DNA of 64,000 nt, taken from Bdellovibrio bacteriovorus. GTDB taxonomy: Bacteria; Bdellovibrionota; Bdellovibrionia; Bdellovibrionales; Bdellovibrionaceae. The stretch covers positions 186,001 to 250,000 of the forward strand of contig NZ_LUKE01000001.1 of NCBI RefSeq assembly GCF_001592735.1, in the 5' to 3' direction. A program made the translations under genes and the position numbers. The notes below the pieces were generated by a model that saw only the letters and a program-made list of their open reading frames with translations, did not search any database and was not told the origin of the DNA. Positions 42,114 through 51,027 of the stretch are shown one piece after another (position 1 is the stretch's first letter; each line of letters opens with the position of its first letter).

Positions 42114-43373
42114 CTAGATTGAAGTGGTATTTTTCTTTTCAAGGATGCTAGAGAAGAACAACGCTAAAACCGCGTAAGTCATAAAAAGGTAAAAACCGGC
42201 TTGCAGAGAAGTTCCGTTGGTCGTTAAGAACACGATCTCGTTGTCCGCCGAATGCATTTTTCCGAATTGCGAAGCAATCACACCATTAAAGCCGATATAA
42301 GCCATAAAGATCGCGATGATCATCACATCCGTCATCGACCACTTACCGCTTTTATGAACAAAGAAATGCACCACTTTATTTTTTTGCATTCCCGCGATGT
42401 TATAAAAATAAAGCATTGAGGCAATTAATTTGGATACGGGGAAAACTATACTGAACATCACCATCAAAATACCGACGATCTGCATCTGGATGTCCGAGTC
42501 CGTGATCATGAGCCAAAAGACATCGACCACACTCTTAGTTTGAAAATAAAGAACTTGGTTTAAAAACTTTACCGGGTGATCTAAAAGCACAAAGCTCATT
42601 TCAGAAATCTTGGCTTCCAGATCAATCATCGGCGTGGTGACACCACAAACGAGCAAAATTAAAAGGCTTAAGGCTAGTACAATATACTGAGCACTGGTTA
42701 AAGCCGCCTTACTAAACCCTGCCACCACGAATAACAAACAGCAAATCGCGATCAACACCCAGCTTAAATGAAAGATGCGCTTTTGAGTGGCCGCGATCTG
42801 CTGATCTAAGATGTCTTTAGCCGCTTGCATTTCGGTCACACCCAGCTTTTGCATGATGGTTTCAATGGGAGTGAGGTCTTGTTCTTCATAAGTTCGTTCG
42901 AAGTAATTTTCCACTTTATCAGCGACCAAGTTGCGCAAAGTCTTTTTAGTGCTGGGTTTTTGCATAATAGCGAAAATCTCTTCGGCGTATTGGGGTACGC
43001 CCGCCTTGATATCTTCTATATCGACAAAGGCGTTGATAAAGGCCTGCTTCATGCGCCCCTTGAAGGTCTCTTTATTTTTTTTCTTCATTCGCTGATCAAC
43101 CGTATCGATCAGTTTGAGAAGTTGTTTTTCAATCAAGGGCTTCAGCGCGGCTTTGTTTTCTTTAGGGTCAAAGTCTTTAACTTCGGCATTGATAATGTCT
43201 GAAAGCTGGCGCTTCCATTCATTGATACTGAAAAGTCCATACTTGACGTTATTAATTTCGGCATAGTCGGTTTTACGTTTTTGATTATCAATGGAATCCT
43301 TGATGATCAAAAAACCCATAGCGGCCGAAACAGCCAGCAGGACGCAGAAGACAACAGATTTCGCATACTTCAT
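42114..43373 (-). CDS. PqiA-like multi-pass membrane protein
   Basis: A 419-residue inner-membrane protein: an N-terminal transmembrane helix, a roughly 170-residue soluble helical domain rich in Lys and Glu (residues 30-200), then about six transmembrane segments. The C-terminal half resembles paraquat-inducible protein A (SGKWSMTDVMIIAIFMAYIG, FSIVFPVSKLIASMLYFYN). PqiA is part of an MCE-associated lipid-transport system, but no MCE or PqiB/PqiC gene is adjacent. The inserted soluble domain is unusual for PqiA. Confidence 0.75.
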   Translation of the reverse strand: MKYAKSVVFCVLLAVSAAMGFLIIKDSIDNQKRKTDYAEINNVKYGLFSINEWKRQLSDIINAEVKDFDPKENKAALKPLIEKQLLKLIDTVDQRMKKKNKETFKGRMKQAFINAFVDIEDIKAGVPQYAEEIFAIMQKPSTKKTLRNLVADKVENYFERTYEEQDLTPIETIMQKLGVTEMQAAKDILDQQIAATQKRIFHLSWVLIAICCLLFVVAGFSKAALTSAQYIVLALSLLILLVCGVTTPMIDLEAKISEMSFVLLDHPVKFLNQVLYFQTKSVVDVFWLMITDSDIQMQIVGILMVMFSIVFPVSKLIASMLYFYNIAGMQKNKVVHFFVHKSGKWSMTDVMIIAIFMAYIGFNGVIASQFGKMHSADNEIVFLTTNGTSLQAGFYLFMTYAVLALFFSSILEKKNTTSI

Positions 43374-43400
43374 AAACTCCCCACTGGCTTAAGACTGTGT

Positions 43401-43829
43401 TTACAATTTAATTTCAGCTTCTTCTTTACCATTCCAAAGATGAATGCGTGAAGCGTGAACTTTTATCATCACCAAGCCTGGAGTTTCAACACCTTGTTCA
43501 AACCAATAGTCCAAATCCTTGGTCCAATGAGCTTTGAATAGCGATTTATCTTTGATGATTTCACCTTTTCCCGCTACGTGGATGAAGGCGCCTGGCTTGC
43601 CTAAAAGGCTTTTACCTTCAGCGAAGGTCAATCCCACTTTAGGATTGGCCTGGATGTCGGAAACCGCGGTGGTGGACTCTAATGAAAAGAAATAGGAATC
43701 GCCTTGATAATCCACTTGGCGATTGTTGCTCATGGGGCGGCCGGCAAGTTCTCCACTTTTAGAGCTTTCAGTGACCAACATGCAAAAATCCAGATCTTTC
43801 AGTTTTTCAGAAACGTGCTTTAATTCCAT
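43401..43829 (-). CDS. Pyridoxamine 5'-phosphate oxidase-fold protein (general stress type)
   Basis: A 142-residue split-beta-barrel flavin-binding protein: CMLVTESSKSGELAGRPMS at the start, VDYQGDSYFFS, PKVGLTFAEGKSLL and a C-terminal Trp-rich VHASRIHLWNGKEEA. This matches the general stress protein 26 group, which binds FMN or F420-like cofactors. The gene lies 27 bp downstream of no coupled gene; it precedes the PqiA-like gene in the same direction by 28 bp and may be cotranscribed with it. Confidence 0.9.
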   Translation of the reverse strand: MELKHVSEKLKDLDFCMLVTESSKSGELAGRPMSNNRQVDYQGDSYFFSLESTTAVSDIQANPKVGLTFAEGKSLLGKPGAFIHVAGKGEIIKDKSLFKAHWTKDLDYWFEQGVETPGLVMIKVHASRIHLWNGKEEAEIKL

Positions 43830-43890
43830 TTTAAGTTCCCATCGTTAAGTTTGTTGTTAAGAAAGTCATTCGCACCCCTGCGCAAAACGC

Positions 43891-43924
43891 AAAAAGGGAT
43901 CATCGTTAGATAGATCCCTTTTTT
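43891..43924. terminator. Bidirectional intrinsic terminator
   Basis: AAAAAGGGATC and GATCCCTTTTT form an 11-bp stem with an 11-nt loop. On the minus strand it ends the carH-like/TPR transcript that finishes at 44023. Confidence 0.85.
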
Positions 43925-44022
43925 AGGCGCTATGAATGATCGCGCTGGATCATTTATGCTTTATAACTTAACAAATGACATTAAGACTTTTGACATCACG
44001 TCAAGCGTCAATTGCGGCGTTG

Positions 44023-44526
44023 CTATTTTACCCGGGAAAGCCACTCTGCATTTTCTTTAAAATCAGGCGCCCCTTCGGTGGCTTCCTTCAAATACGCGAT
44101 GGCCTTTTTATTACTTCCCCCCACAATTGCCGGCATCTTAAGGTACATGATTCCCAGGGTGCGTGCGGGAGCATAATGATAATATTCGGGGTATTCCTTG
44201 TGAGCATGAAACAAGAGAGACTTAATATTAGAGAGTTCTGAAATTATACAGCCAGGGATTATTCGCCCCTTGTCTGCAAGTTCGCACTGAAAGGTCAAAA
44301 AGACCGCGCGCCAGTAATGACGGTAGGAAAAATCAGGATTTTCATCAAGCAAGGCTAAAATCGATTCAACGGATTTCTTTTTTTCCTCGAAGTCCCCATT
44401 TTTGTCGTTAAAGGCCTGACTGGCCTTAACAAAAATATCTACCGGAAGGGGAGCTGAATATTTCGCACCAAAAGACCTTTCAAAAGAGATAAAAAAGAAA
44501 AGTATCAGGAAGATCATCTTAGGCAT
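44023..44526 (-). CDS. Secreted TPR-like protein
   Basis: A 167-residue protein with a signal peptide (MPKMIFLILFFFISFERSFG). The mature sequence is helical, with an ARTLGIMYLKMPAIVGGSNK motif and a C-terminal AIAYLKEATEGAPDF unit typical of the TatT / TRAP-associated TPR proteins. It overlaps the MerR/B12 regulator by 13 bp, so it is expressed with it. No direct link to carotenoid synthesis is visible. Confidence 0.7.
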   Translation of the reverse strand: MPKMIFLILFFFISFERSFGAKYSAPLPVDIFVKASQAFNDKNGDFEEKKKSVESILALLDENPDFSYRHYWRAVFLTFQCELADKGRIIPGCIISELSNIKSLLFHAHKEYPEYYHYAPARTLGIMYLKMPAIVGGSNKKAIAYLKEATEGAPDFKENAEWLSRVK

Positions 44527-45428
44527 ATATGACCCTCATACTCTTCCAGGCTCTTAAAAATATAAAAGGATCGTTCCATTTTTAGCGAGAGCCCTTGCCC
44601 GCCAGGACCTCCCACCCACAATGCGATAGAGGCAGGAATATGACGATCCACAAAGTTCAAATATTTAAGAATACTTTCCCGATAAAACTCTTGAGAACCA
44701 AAACTTGTCCCAATAATAACGTGCGTGGGACGCAGGCGCACGCACGCCTCGCTCAGCTCTTTTTTAGGAACATGACTTCCCAAGTAAACGCACTCATGCC
44801 CATGAACGTCGGCGATCACCTTGGCAATAAGCAAGCCCAAATCATGATGATCCCCTTCGATCGTCGCAAAGATCATCTTGAACTTATTTTTTTTGCGCGA
44901 AGGTTTAACGGACAAAGAGTAAAGGCTTTCTTTAATCAAAGACGTCAGTAAATGTTCCTGGATGATATCAATGCCATTGTTCAATGACAGAAGAGACATG
45001 TGCTGCGCCACCGGAACGATAAATGTATGGACAAAATCCGCGGCAGAAAGACGCTTTCGCTCTTCATTAAAAACAGATTTTAAAGATTCCCAGTCCGTCT
45101 TCGCCAGGCTTTGAAATACTTTTTGTAACGCCCCCGTCTTTTTATTCATAGCAACCTGAGGTGATTTTAAGCCGTGAGTCTTCACCTCAAGCTCTTGGAG
45201 TTCGCTTAAATTAAGCGAAGACAGCTGACTAATTTTAAAACCTTGTCTGGTGAGCTGCATGATTTTAGAGATTTTCATCACATCCGCATCTGTGTACATG
45301 CGGCGCCCTGTCTTTGTGCGCTTAGGACGCACGACTTTGTAACGCAACTCCCAAGACCGCAACAGGAATTCTGTTGCCCCCGTGAGATCTACCATCTCTG
45401 ATATAGTGTATAGCGTTTGTCGCGTCAT
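44514..45428 (-). CDS. MerR-type regulator with B12-binding domain (CarH/LitR family)
   Basis: A 304-residue regulator. ATG at 45428 is preferred to a GTG three codons upstream. Domains: an N-terminal MerR winged helix (LYTISEMVDLTG, LRSWELRYKVVRPKRTKTGRR), a helical bundle, and a Rossmann-type cobalamin-binding domain with the DxHxxG motif intact (Asp193, His195, Gly198). CarH proteins use adenosylcobalamin to sense light and repress carotenoid genes. The helical bundle keeps Glu158-His159 of the W-x9-EH motif, but the Trp position is Ser148. It is divergent from the crt operon with strong palindromes between, so it should be its repressor; light sensing is uncertain. Confidence 0.9.
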   Translation of the reverse strand: MTRQTLYTISEMVDLTGATEFLLRSWELRYKVVRPKRTKTGRRMYTDADVMKISKIMQLTRQGFKISQLSSLNLSELQELEVKTHGLKSPQVAMNKKTGALQKVFQSLAKTDWESLKSVFNEERKRLSAADFVHTFIVPVAQHMSLLSLNNGIDIIQEHLLTSLIKESLYSLSVKPSRKKNKFKMIFATIEGDHHDLGLLIAKVIADVHGHECVYLGSHVPKKELSEACVRLRPTHVIIGTSFGSQEFYRESILKYLNFVDRHIPASIALWVGGPGGQGLSLKMERSFYIFKSLEEYEGHICLR

Positions 45429-45475
45429 CAGCTTCACTTTCTGTCTATTAATATATCCATATTATGCATCATTAC

Positions 45476-45515
45476 GTTTGTATAGATTTTTCTATACAAA
45501 CTCGTTTTTATACAA
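45476..45515. promoter_or_regulatory. Operator cluster between carH-like gene and crt operon
   Basis: GTTTGTATAGA and TCTATACAAAC (45476-45486 and 45491-45501) form a perfect 11+4+11 inverted repeat. A third TATACAA half-site lies at 45509-45515, 16 bp from the second. The site is 28-68 bp upstream of crtE and probably overlaps its promoter. Confidence 0.82.
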
Positions 45516-45543
45516 TAACTCTCTGGATACTGGAGGAATAGCC

Positions 45544-46581
45544 ATGCTTAACGAAGCCCCCTCAGCGGACAGCTGGAACCAGATAAGTTTTGAGTCTTAT
45601 GCCTCTGTGGTGAGCGAGCTCATGGATGCGACTATCGAGGCCAATACTCTCGGGAGCTTTCGAAAAATAGTGCAAAGTCACTTCACCGCTCCGGGCAAGA
45701 TGATCCGGCCCTATTTGGCATATCGCTTAGGGCATATCTTACAAACCCCTTATAATCATTCCACCGCGTGGGCGACGACTTGTGAGCTTTTGCATAATGC
45801 CACCTTGATTCATGACGATGTGCAAGACCGCGACGTTCAAAGACGCGGGAAACCCACGTTATGGACCCAGTTCGGGGATGCTCAAGCAATTAATGCCGGC
45901 GACTTTCTGATGATGTCGTCTTTTCAACCAGTACTTTTAAGTTCTGCGTCCGCCGAAATCAAAAACAAACTGATGATGCTCTTTTCAAGAATGACCTGCA
46001 AAATCGTCGGCGGGCAAAGTCTCGAACTAGAATTAAACACCCTCAAGTTCCCGGAAGTGATTTACCAACACTACCTTCATTGCATCGGCCTTAAGACGGC
46101 GGCTCTTTTTTCGGATTTGGCAGTGGGTCTTAACATGCTCTCACCTCACTCCCCTTACGCGCACGAAGATATCGATCAGCTTTTTAGCAAGATAGGGATT
46201 TTGTTCCAAATGCAGGATGATATTATAGATCTTTACGGTGATAAACAGCGTGACGGTCGTGGGTGTGATATCAAAGAAGGCAAGACCAGTTTTTTGGTGG
46301 CCACCCATATTCAAAAAAATCCTGAAGACTTCGGTATTCTTAAAAGTATTTTGGAAAAGCCGCGAGCCCTAACTACCGACGAAGATATCTTTTGGGTGGA
46401 AGAACTCTTTGCCAATAAAGGTACATTACGCACTTGCCAGATCAGGGTGTCTGAACTGAAAAAAGAAATTCTAAGTTTCGATATCGTGCGCCACTCAAGC
46501 GGAATGCAAAATTTGATCGCTGAAATGTTAAACATGATCTTTTCAGGCAAAGTCGCCGTAAACCCTGATGCCGGCCGCTAA
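45544..46581 (+). CDS. crtE: Geranylgeranyl/polyprenyl diphosphate synthase
   Basis: A 345-residue class I prenyltransferase that elongates allylic diphosphates with IPP, supplying C20 precursor to the carotenoid pathway. The two Asp-rich motifs are DDVQD at residue 91 and DDIID at 225. The start at 45544 follows GGAGGAATA; an upstream extension lacks sequence character. It is the first gene of the crt operon. Its chain-length specificity, C20 or longer, is inferred from context. Confidence 0.93.
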   Translation: MLNEAPSADSWNQISFESYASVVSELMDATIEANTLGSFRKIVQSHFTAPGKMIRPYLAYRLGHILQTPYNHSTAWATTCELLHNATLIHDDVQDRDVQRRGKPTLWTQFGDAQAINAGDFLMMSSFQPVLLSSASAEIKNKLMMLFSRMTCKIVGGQSLELELNTLKFPEVIYQHYLHCIGLKTAALFSDLAVGLNMLSPHSPYAHEDIDQLFSKIGILFQMQDDIIDLYGDKQRDGRGCDIKEGKTSFLVATHIQKNPEDFGILKSILEKPRALTTDEDIFWVEELFANKGTLRTCQIRVSELKKEILSFDIVRHSSGMQNLIAEMLNMIFSGKVAVNPDAGR

Positions 46582-47323
46582 CCATTTTGAAAAAATAGAA
46601 TCCTATCTGCCTTTAAATTTTTCTGCCCCGCAGGATTTTTTGATCGCCTTTGCCGTGGTCCTGGCTTTTCTGATCGTCCGGTACTTTCTCGCGGTCTTTC
46701 CGTTTTATTTTTTCTTTTGGATGAGGAATTCTCCTCCAACTCCTTTTTCAAAGGCCCAAGTTAAAATGGAAATCAAATATTCCATTTTTTCCAGCGTGCT
46801 TTTTGCCTTAGCCGGCGTGTTCATGGCCTTTTTATGGCAAAAAGGATTCACGCGGATTTATTTAAACTTTGATCGGTACGGGTACGCATATTTGCTTGGA
46901 AGCATTATTATTGTTGCCGTCATTCATGAATTCTATTTTTACTGGACGCATCGATGGATGCATCAGCCTGCCGTGTTCAAACGGGTTCATTTGGTGCATC
47001 ACCTCTCGCGCGACACAAGCCCGTGGGCTTCATTTTCATTTCATCCTTTAGAAGCCGTCATCTTGGCCGCGTTCTTACCTTTGATCGTGATTTTGTTACC
47101 ACTCCACCCCGTCGTGATCATCGCTTATATGGTATTTATGACGATCAGTGCGATCTCGAATCACCTGGGTGTTGAAATGTTAAAAAATCGCTGGGTTTTA
47201 CAGCATTTTATTTCGGGCACCCACCATTCAGCCCACCACAAAAGAATGAACGCGAATTACGGACTTTATTTTTGTTTTATGGACCGACTGTTTCGCACTG
47301 AACATGTGACGAGGGAAAAATGA
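46568..47323 (+). CDS. Fatty-acid hydroxylase / sterol desaturase superfamily protein
   Basis: A 251-residue di-iron membrane enzyme with four or five transmembrane helices. Histidine boxes: HEFYFYWTHRWMH, HLVHHLS and HHSAHH. Family members hydroxylate or desaturate lipids, sterols and carotenoids. Its place inside the crt operon, overlapping crtE by 14 bp and crtI by 4 bp, implies it modifies a carotenoid or a carotenoid-linked lipid. It is not the CrtZ-type hydroxylase, which is present separately at 50413. Confidence 0.85.
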   Translation: MPAANHFEKIESYLPLNFSAPQDFLIAFAVVLAFLIVRYFLAVFPFYFFFWMRNSPPTPFSKAQVKMEIKYSIFSSVLFALAGVFMAFLWQKGFTRIYLNFDRYGYAYLLGSIIIVAVIHEFYFYWTHRWMHQPAVFKRVHLVHHLSRDTSPWASFSFHPLEAVILAAFLPLIVILLPLHPVVIIAYMVFMTISAISNHLGVEMLKNRWVLQHFISGTHHSAHHKRMNANYGLYFCFMDRLFRTEHVTREK

Positions 47324-48804
47324 AAAAAGCCATTGTTATGGGATCCGGCTTTGGAGGATTGGCCTCTGCCGTTCGCTTGTTAAAAAAAGGTTACGACGTG
47401 ACGATCCTTGAAGCTCGCGATCAATTAGGAGGCCGCGCTTCGGTTTTTAAAAAAGACGGATACACTTTTGATGCGGGTCCCACCGTTATTACGGCGCCAT
47501 ACTTAATTAACGAGCTTTTTGAAATGCTGGGCGAAAACCCGAAAGAATTCTTTGAACTTTTACCTATTGATCCCTTTTACCGGATTATCTTTAACGACCG
47601 TTCGGTCTTTGATTATGTCGGCGATGAGGATCGTCTGATTGAAAATATCCGCGCTTTAAACCCCCAAGATGTGGATGGGTATAGAAAACTTGCCAAGCAT
47701 GCTGAAGAAATTTTTGATGTGGGTTACACCCAACTGGCCGACCACCCCTTTGATACTTTAGGCAGCATGGCGCGGGTGATCCCTGAGATGATCCGTCTGC
47801 AAAATCATAAAAGCGTTTATGCCTTGGTTTCAAAATACATCAAAGACGAAAGACTGCGCCAAGCATTTAGTTTTGAACCCCTATTAGTCGGCGGAAATCC
47901 CACCAAGATCACCTCCATTTATTTGCTGATTCATTGGTTAGAACGAAAATGGGGCGTGCACTTTATTAAAGGCGGTACTAATGAACTGGTCCGTGCCTTT
48001 GAAAAACTGTTGATTAAGCATGGAGCCAAAATTCTTAAAAACAAACCCGTTCAGCGCATTGATGTTAAGAACGGTCAAGTCCAGGGAGTCATCACCACGG
48101 ATGAAACTTATTATCCTTGTGAGGTCTTAGTTTCAAACGCCGATCCGGTGCGGGTCTATAGGGATATGATTGATCCAGCAGAGAGAAGTGCCAATGCCAA
48201 CTGGAAGTTAAAGTTGAAGTCCCAGTCGATGAGTTTATTTGTGGCTTATTTCGGAACTAAAAAACAGTTTCCCGATATTAAGCACCATACGATTTTAATG
48301 GGTCCTCGGTATCAAGGACTTTTAGATGATATCTTTTCAAAAAAAGTTCTACCCCAAGATTTTAGCCTTTATCTGCATGCGCCGACGCGCACAGATGCCA
48401 GCATGGCTCCGACGGGTAAAGAATGCTTTTACGTGCTAGCTCCGGTTCCGAATAACCAAAGCGGTATCAACTGGAAGCATGAACAAAATCAATTCAAAGA
48501 CCGTGTGTATAACTGGCTAGATAAAAACTATCTTCCCGGAATGATCGAAAATCTAGACGTGGATTTGCATATCACACCGGACTATTTTGAAAAAGAGCTG
48601 CGCAGTGAACACGGTGCGGCCTTTGGAATTGAGCCTTCATTAAGTCAATCCGCTTATTTCCGCTTTCATAACCGCTCTAAAGACGTCGCAGGTCTTTATT
48701 TTGTGGGCGCAAACACTCACCCCGGCGCGGGAGTTCCGGGCGTTTTAAGCTCGGCTAAAGTGATTGAAAAAGTCGTTCCTGCTGCGGGGTTGGTGATGGC
48801 ATGA
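47320..48804 (+). CDS. crtI: Phytoene desaturase CrtI
   Basis: A 494-residue FAD enzyme that introduces double bonds into phytoene to make lycopene (neurosporene as an intermediate). Motifs: the N-terminal dinucleotide fold VMGSGFGGLASAVRLLKKG and GGRASVFKKDGYTFDAGPT, and the C-terminal FVGANTHPGAGVPGVLSSA signature of bacterial-type CrtI. It overlaps the hydroxylase gene (ATGA) and crtB by 4 bp. Confidence 0.97.
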   Translation: MKKAIVMGSGFGGLASAVRLLKKGYDVTILEARDQLGGRASVFKKDGYTFDAGPTVITAPYLINELFEMLGENPKEFFELLPIDPFYRIIFNDRSVFDYVGDEDRLIENIRALNPQDVDGYRKLAKHAEEIFDVGYTQLADHPFDTLGSMARVIPEMIRLQNHKSVYALVSKYIKDERLRQAFSFEPLLVGGNPTKITSIYLLIHWLERKWGVHFIKGGTNELVRAFEKLLIKHGAKILKNKPVQRIDVKNGQVQGVITTDETYYPCEVLVSNADPVRVYRDMIDPAERSANANWKLKLKSQSMSLFVAYFGTKKQFPDIKHHTILMGPRYQGLLDDIFSKKVLPQDFSLYLHAPTRTDASMAPTGKECFYVLAPVPNNQSGINWKHEQNQFKDRVYNWLDKNYLPGMIENLDVDLHITPDYFEKELRSEHGAAFGIEPSLSQSAYFRFHNRSKDVAGLYFVGANTHPGAGVPGVLSSAKVIEKVVPAAGLVMA

Positions 48805-49682
48805 TGGAAACATCTCATTCTGCCGTCGCGGTCTTAGCCCAAAATGGTAAAAGCTTTTATTTTGCCGGCGTATTTTTACCCGCCGACCGACTCAAAGTTA
48901 TTTCGGAGCTTTATAGCTTTTGCCGATATGTCGATGATTGCGCCGATGAACTTTCGCACGATCAGGCAAAGACCGCGGTGGCCCATATCAAAGAAGTGAT
49001 TTTAAATTCTGATTTATCAGATCCTTTGCAAGATCAGGTGCGGCTTTTAGAAAAAAACGGCGTCGCGCGCACGCTGCTCTTGGACTTAGTAAGAGGTGCT
49101 GAATGGGATATCCACGAAGAACCCATCCACACCGCCGATGATCTGGATAAATATTGCTATCACGTCGCGGGCGTCGTCGGCTTGATGATGAATCCCCTGA
49201 TGAAAGTGACTGATCCTGCAGCCGCTTCTTATGCGGTGAGCTTAGGAAAGGCCATGCAGCTAACAAATATCTGCCGCGATATTCTGGAAGATGCCCAGAA
49301 TGCCCGAATATATTTACCCGCCACAGAAATAAGGTCTTTAGGCCTGGGATTAACCGCCCTTGCCACCCCGGGGGCCGCCCCGACAGAGCTTAAGACAGTT
49401 CTAAAAAAATATTTAAAACTTGCCGATGCATCCTATGAATTGGGCCAGCAAGGTCTTCCCTATATTCCGCTGCGTTGCCGTTTTGTGATTCTCATTGCGA
49501 GCGAAGTTTATCGTCATATCGGAAAGAAAATAATTAAAAATGATTTTGAAGTTTTAAAGGGGAGAATCTATTTGACGGTTTTTGAGAAAATAGTCGTTCT
49601 TTTTAAAACATCACCCAAAATGCTAAAGCCCGCATTTTGGTTAAAGCCCCTCCGCCCCAACAAGCAAGTGGTGATTTCATGA
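48801..49682 (+). CDS. crtB: Phytoene synthase CrtB
   Basis: A 293-residue enzyme condensing two GGPP molecules to phytoene. The two Asp-rich metal-binding motifs are visible: YVDDCADE and RDILEDAQNARIYLP. The start is ATG ATG overlapping crtI as ATGA; either could be used. It precedes lycopene cyclase with a 4-bp overlap. Confidence 0.96.
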   Translation: MMETSHSAVAVLAQNGKSFYFAGVFLPADRLKVISELYSFCRYVDDCADELSHDQAKTAVAHIKEVILNSDLSDPLQDQVRLLEKNGVARTLLLDLVRGAEWDIHEEPIHTADDLDKYCYHVAGVVGLMMNPLMKVTDPAAASYAVSLGKAMQLTNICRDILEDAQNARIYLPATEIRSLGLGLTALATPGAAPTELKTVLKKYLKLADASYELGQQGLPYIPLRCRFVILIASEVYRHIGKKIIKNDFEVLKGRIYLTVFEKIVVLFKTSPKMLKPAFWLKPLRPNKQVVIS

Positions 49683-50416
49683 CATACGCTCAATTCTTAC
49701 TTATTTTTATCGTGCCATTGACCGTGCTGGGGATGGTTTACTTTTACCGGTCCTCTTATCCGCAAAAGAAAACTCTTAAAGAAGCTATTTATCTGTTGAT
49801 ATTTTTAGCGGTGACTTACACCACTCCTTGGGACAATTACCTGGTGATGACCGGCGTTTGGAATTATGAAGATCATAATATCTTATTTCGCATCGGTTAT
49901 GTGCCATTTGAAGAATATTGCTTTTTTATTCTGCAGACGATCATGACTTCTTGTTGGGTTTTGTGGATCCTTAAGCACACCCAGATTCGCAAAGCCTCTG
50001 CTGCCGGACTTTCAAAACACCTGGGCACGTTATTGCTCTTAGGACTTTTAGCGGCCAGTATCATGATGCTGCAAAGTGAAAAGACGCGGTATTTGGGGTT
50101 GATCTTAGTTTGGGTGACGCCGGTGTTTTTATTGCAGTGGGTATCGGGGGGAGAGCATCTGCTGGCGAATTTAAAAACTTATGCCCTTTGTCTTTTCCCT
50201 CCGACTTTTTATCTTTGGATCGTGGATAATTATGCCATTTACCGCAATATCTGGGCTATTTCTGAGACTCAAACTATCGGCCTTAAGGTTTCTTATTTAC
50301 CTTTTGAAGAGGCGGTCTTTTTTCTGGCTACAAATATCATGTTGTGCCAAGGTCTTTTACTGTATTTACTTTTAAAAGATGATTTCTTGCTTAAACTTAA
50401 AAAGAGACACACATGA
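49679..50416 (+). CDS. Lycopene cyclase, fused CrtYc-CrtYd type
   Basis: A 245-residue multi-pass membrane protein with two copies of the lycopene cyclase domain: first IGYVPFEEYCFFILQTIMTS, second VSYLPFEEAVFFLATNIM. Both contain the PFEE acidic pair. Seven hydrophobic segments are apparent. The family converts lycopene ends to beta-ionone rings, here as a single fused chain like archaeal and Bacteroidetes enzymes rather than separate CrtYc and CrtYd. ATG at 49679 overlaps the crtB stop. Confidence 0.93.
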   Translation: MTYAQFLLIFIVPLTVLGMVYFYRSSYPQKKTLKEAIYLLIFLAVTYTTPWDNYLVMTGVWNYEDHNILFRIGYVPFEEYCFFILQTIMTSCWVLWILKHTQIRKASAAGLSKHLGTLLLLGLLAASIMMLQSEKTRYLGLILVWVTPVFLLQWVSGGEHLLANLKTYALCLFPPTFYLWIVDNYAIYRNIWAISETQTIGLKVSYLPFEEAVFFLATNIMLCQGLLLYLLLKDDFLLKLKKRHT

Positions 50417-50889
50417 TTTCGTCAACCACTTACGCCCTTATCGTTATTGCCACGTTTGCTGTCATGGAGTTTAACGCCTGGTTTTTACACAAATACGTTA
50501 TGCACGGTTTTTTGTGGAACTTGCACTATGATCACCACAACCCAGATCCGACACGTTCTTACCAATACAATGACTTTTTCGCTTTAGTGTTTGCGGTACC
50601 CAGCTTTCTTTTTATCCTGTTTGATAGCATCTATGATCTGCCCGTTTTAGGAGCGATTGGATTTGGGATTATGGCCTATGGGGCCGCGTACTTTTTTGTG
50701 CACGAGATTATCATTCATCGTCGCTGGAAATTTATGACACCTAAATCCAATTGGTACACCCGAGGTTTGAACTCGGCCCATAAAATTCATCACTCCAAAG
50801 GACATAAAGAAGGCTGTGAAAATTTCGGCATGCTCATCGTTCCTTTAAAATATTTCAACAAAAGAGCTTCGCTCAGCAAAACCAACTAG
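50413..50889 (+). CDS. crtZ: Beta-carotene 3-hydroxylase CrtZ
   Basis: A 158-residue di-iron membrane hydroxylase that adds 3-OH groups to beta-ionone rings, giving zeaxanthin. His motifs: HKYVMHG, HYDHHNPDP, HEIIIHRRW and HKIHHSKGH. It overlaps the cyclase by 4 bp and is the last gene of the crt cluster; no ketolase (CrtW) is seen in the window. Confidence 0.95.
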   Translation: MISSTTYALIVIATFAVMEFNAWFLHKYVMHGFLWNLHYDHHNPDPTRSYQYNDFFALVFAVPSFLFILFDSIYDLPVLGAIGFGIMAYGAAYFFVHEIIIHRRWKFMTPKSNWYTRGLNSAHKIHHSKGHKEGCENFGMLIVPLKYFNKRASLSKTN

Positions 50890-51027
50890 ATCTCAGATTT
50901 CTTTGAACAATGATATCGCGCTGAAACCCGTTCTAGGACTAGATTTCACCGCGCTTGAACAGGATCTTCACCTAATTCATGCATATTTTGTAAAGCTTTA
51001 GGGATGCAATCTGACAAGGAGAAATCA

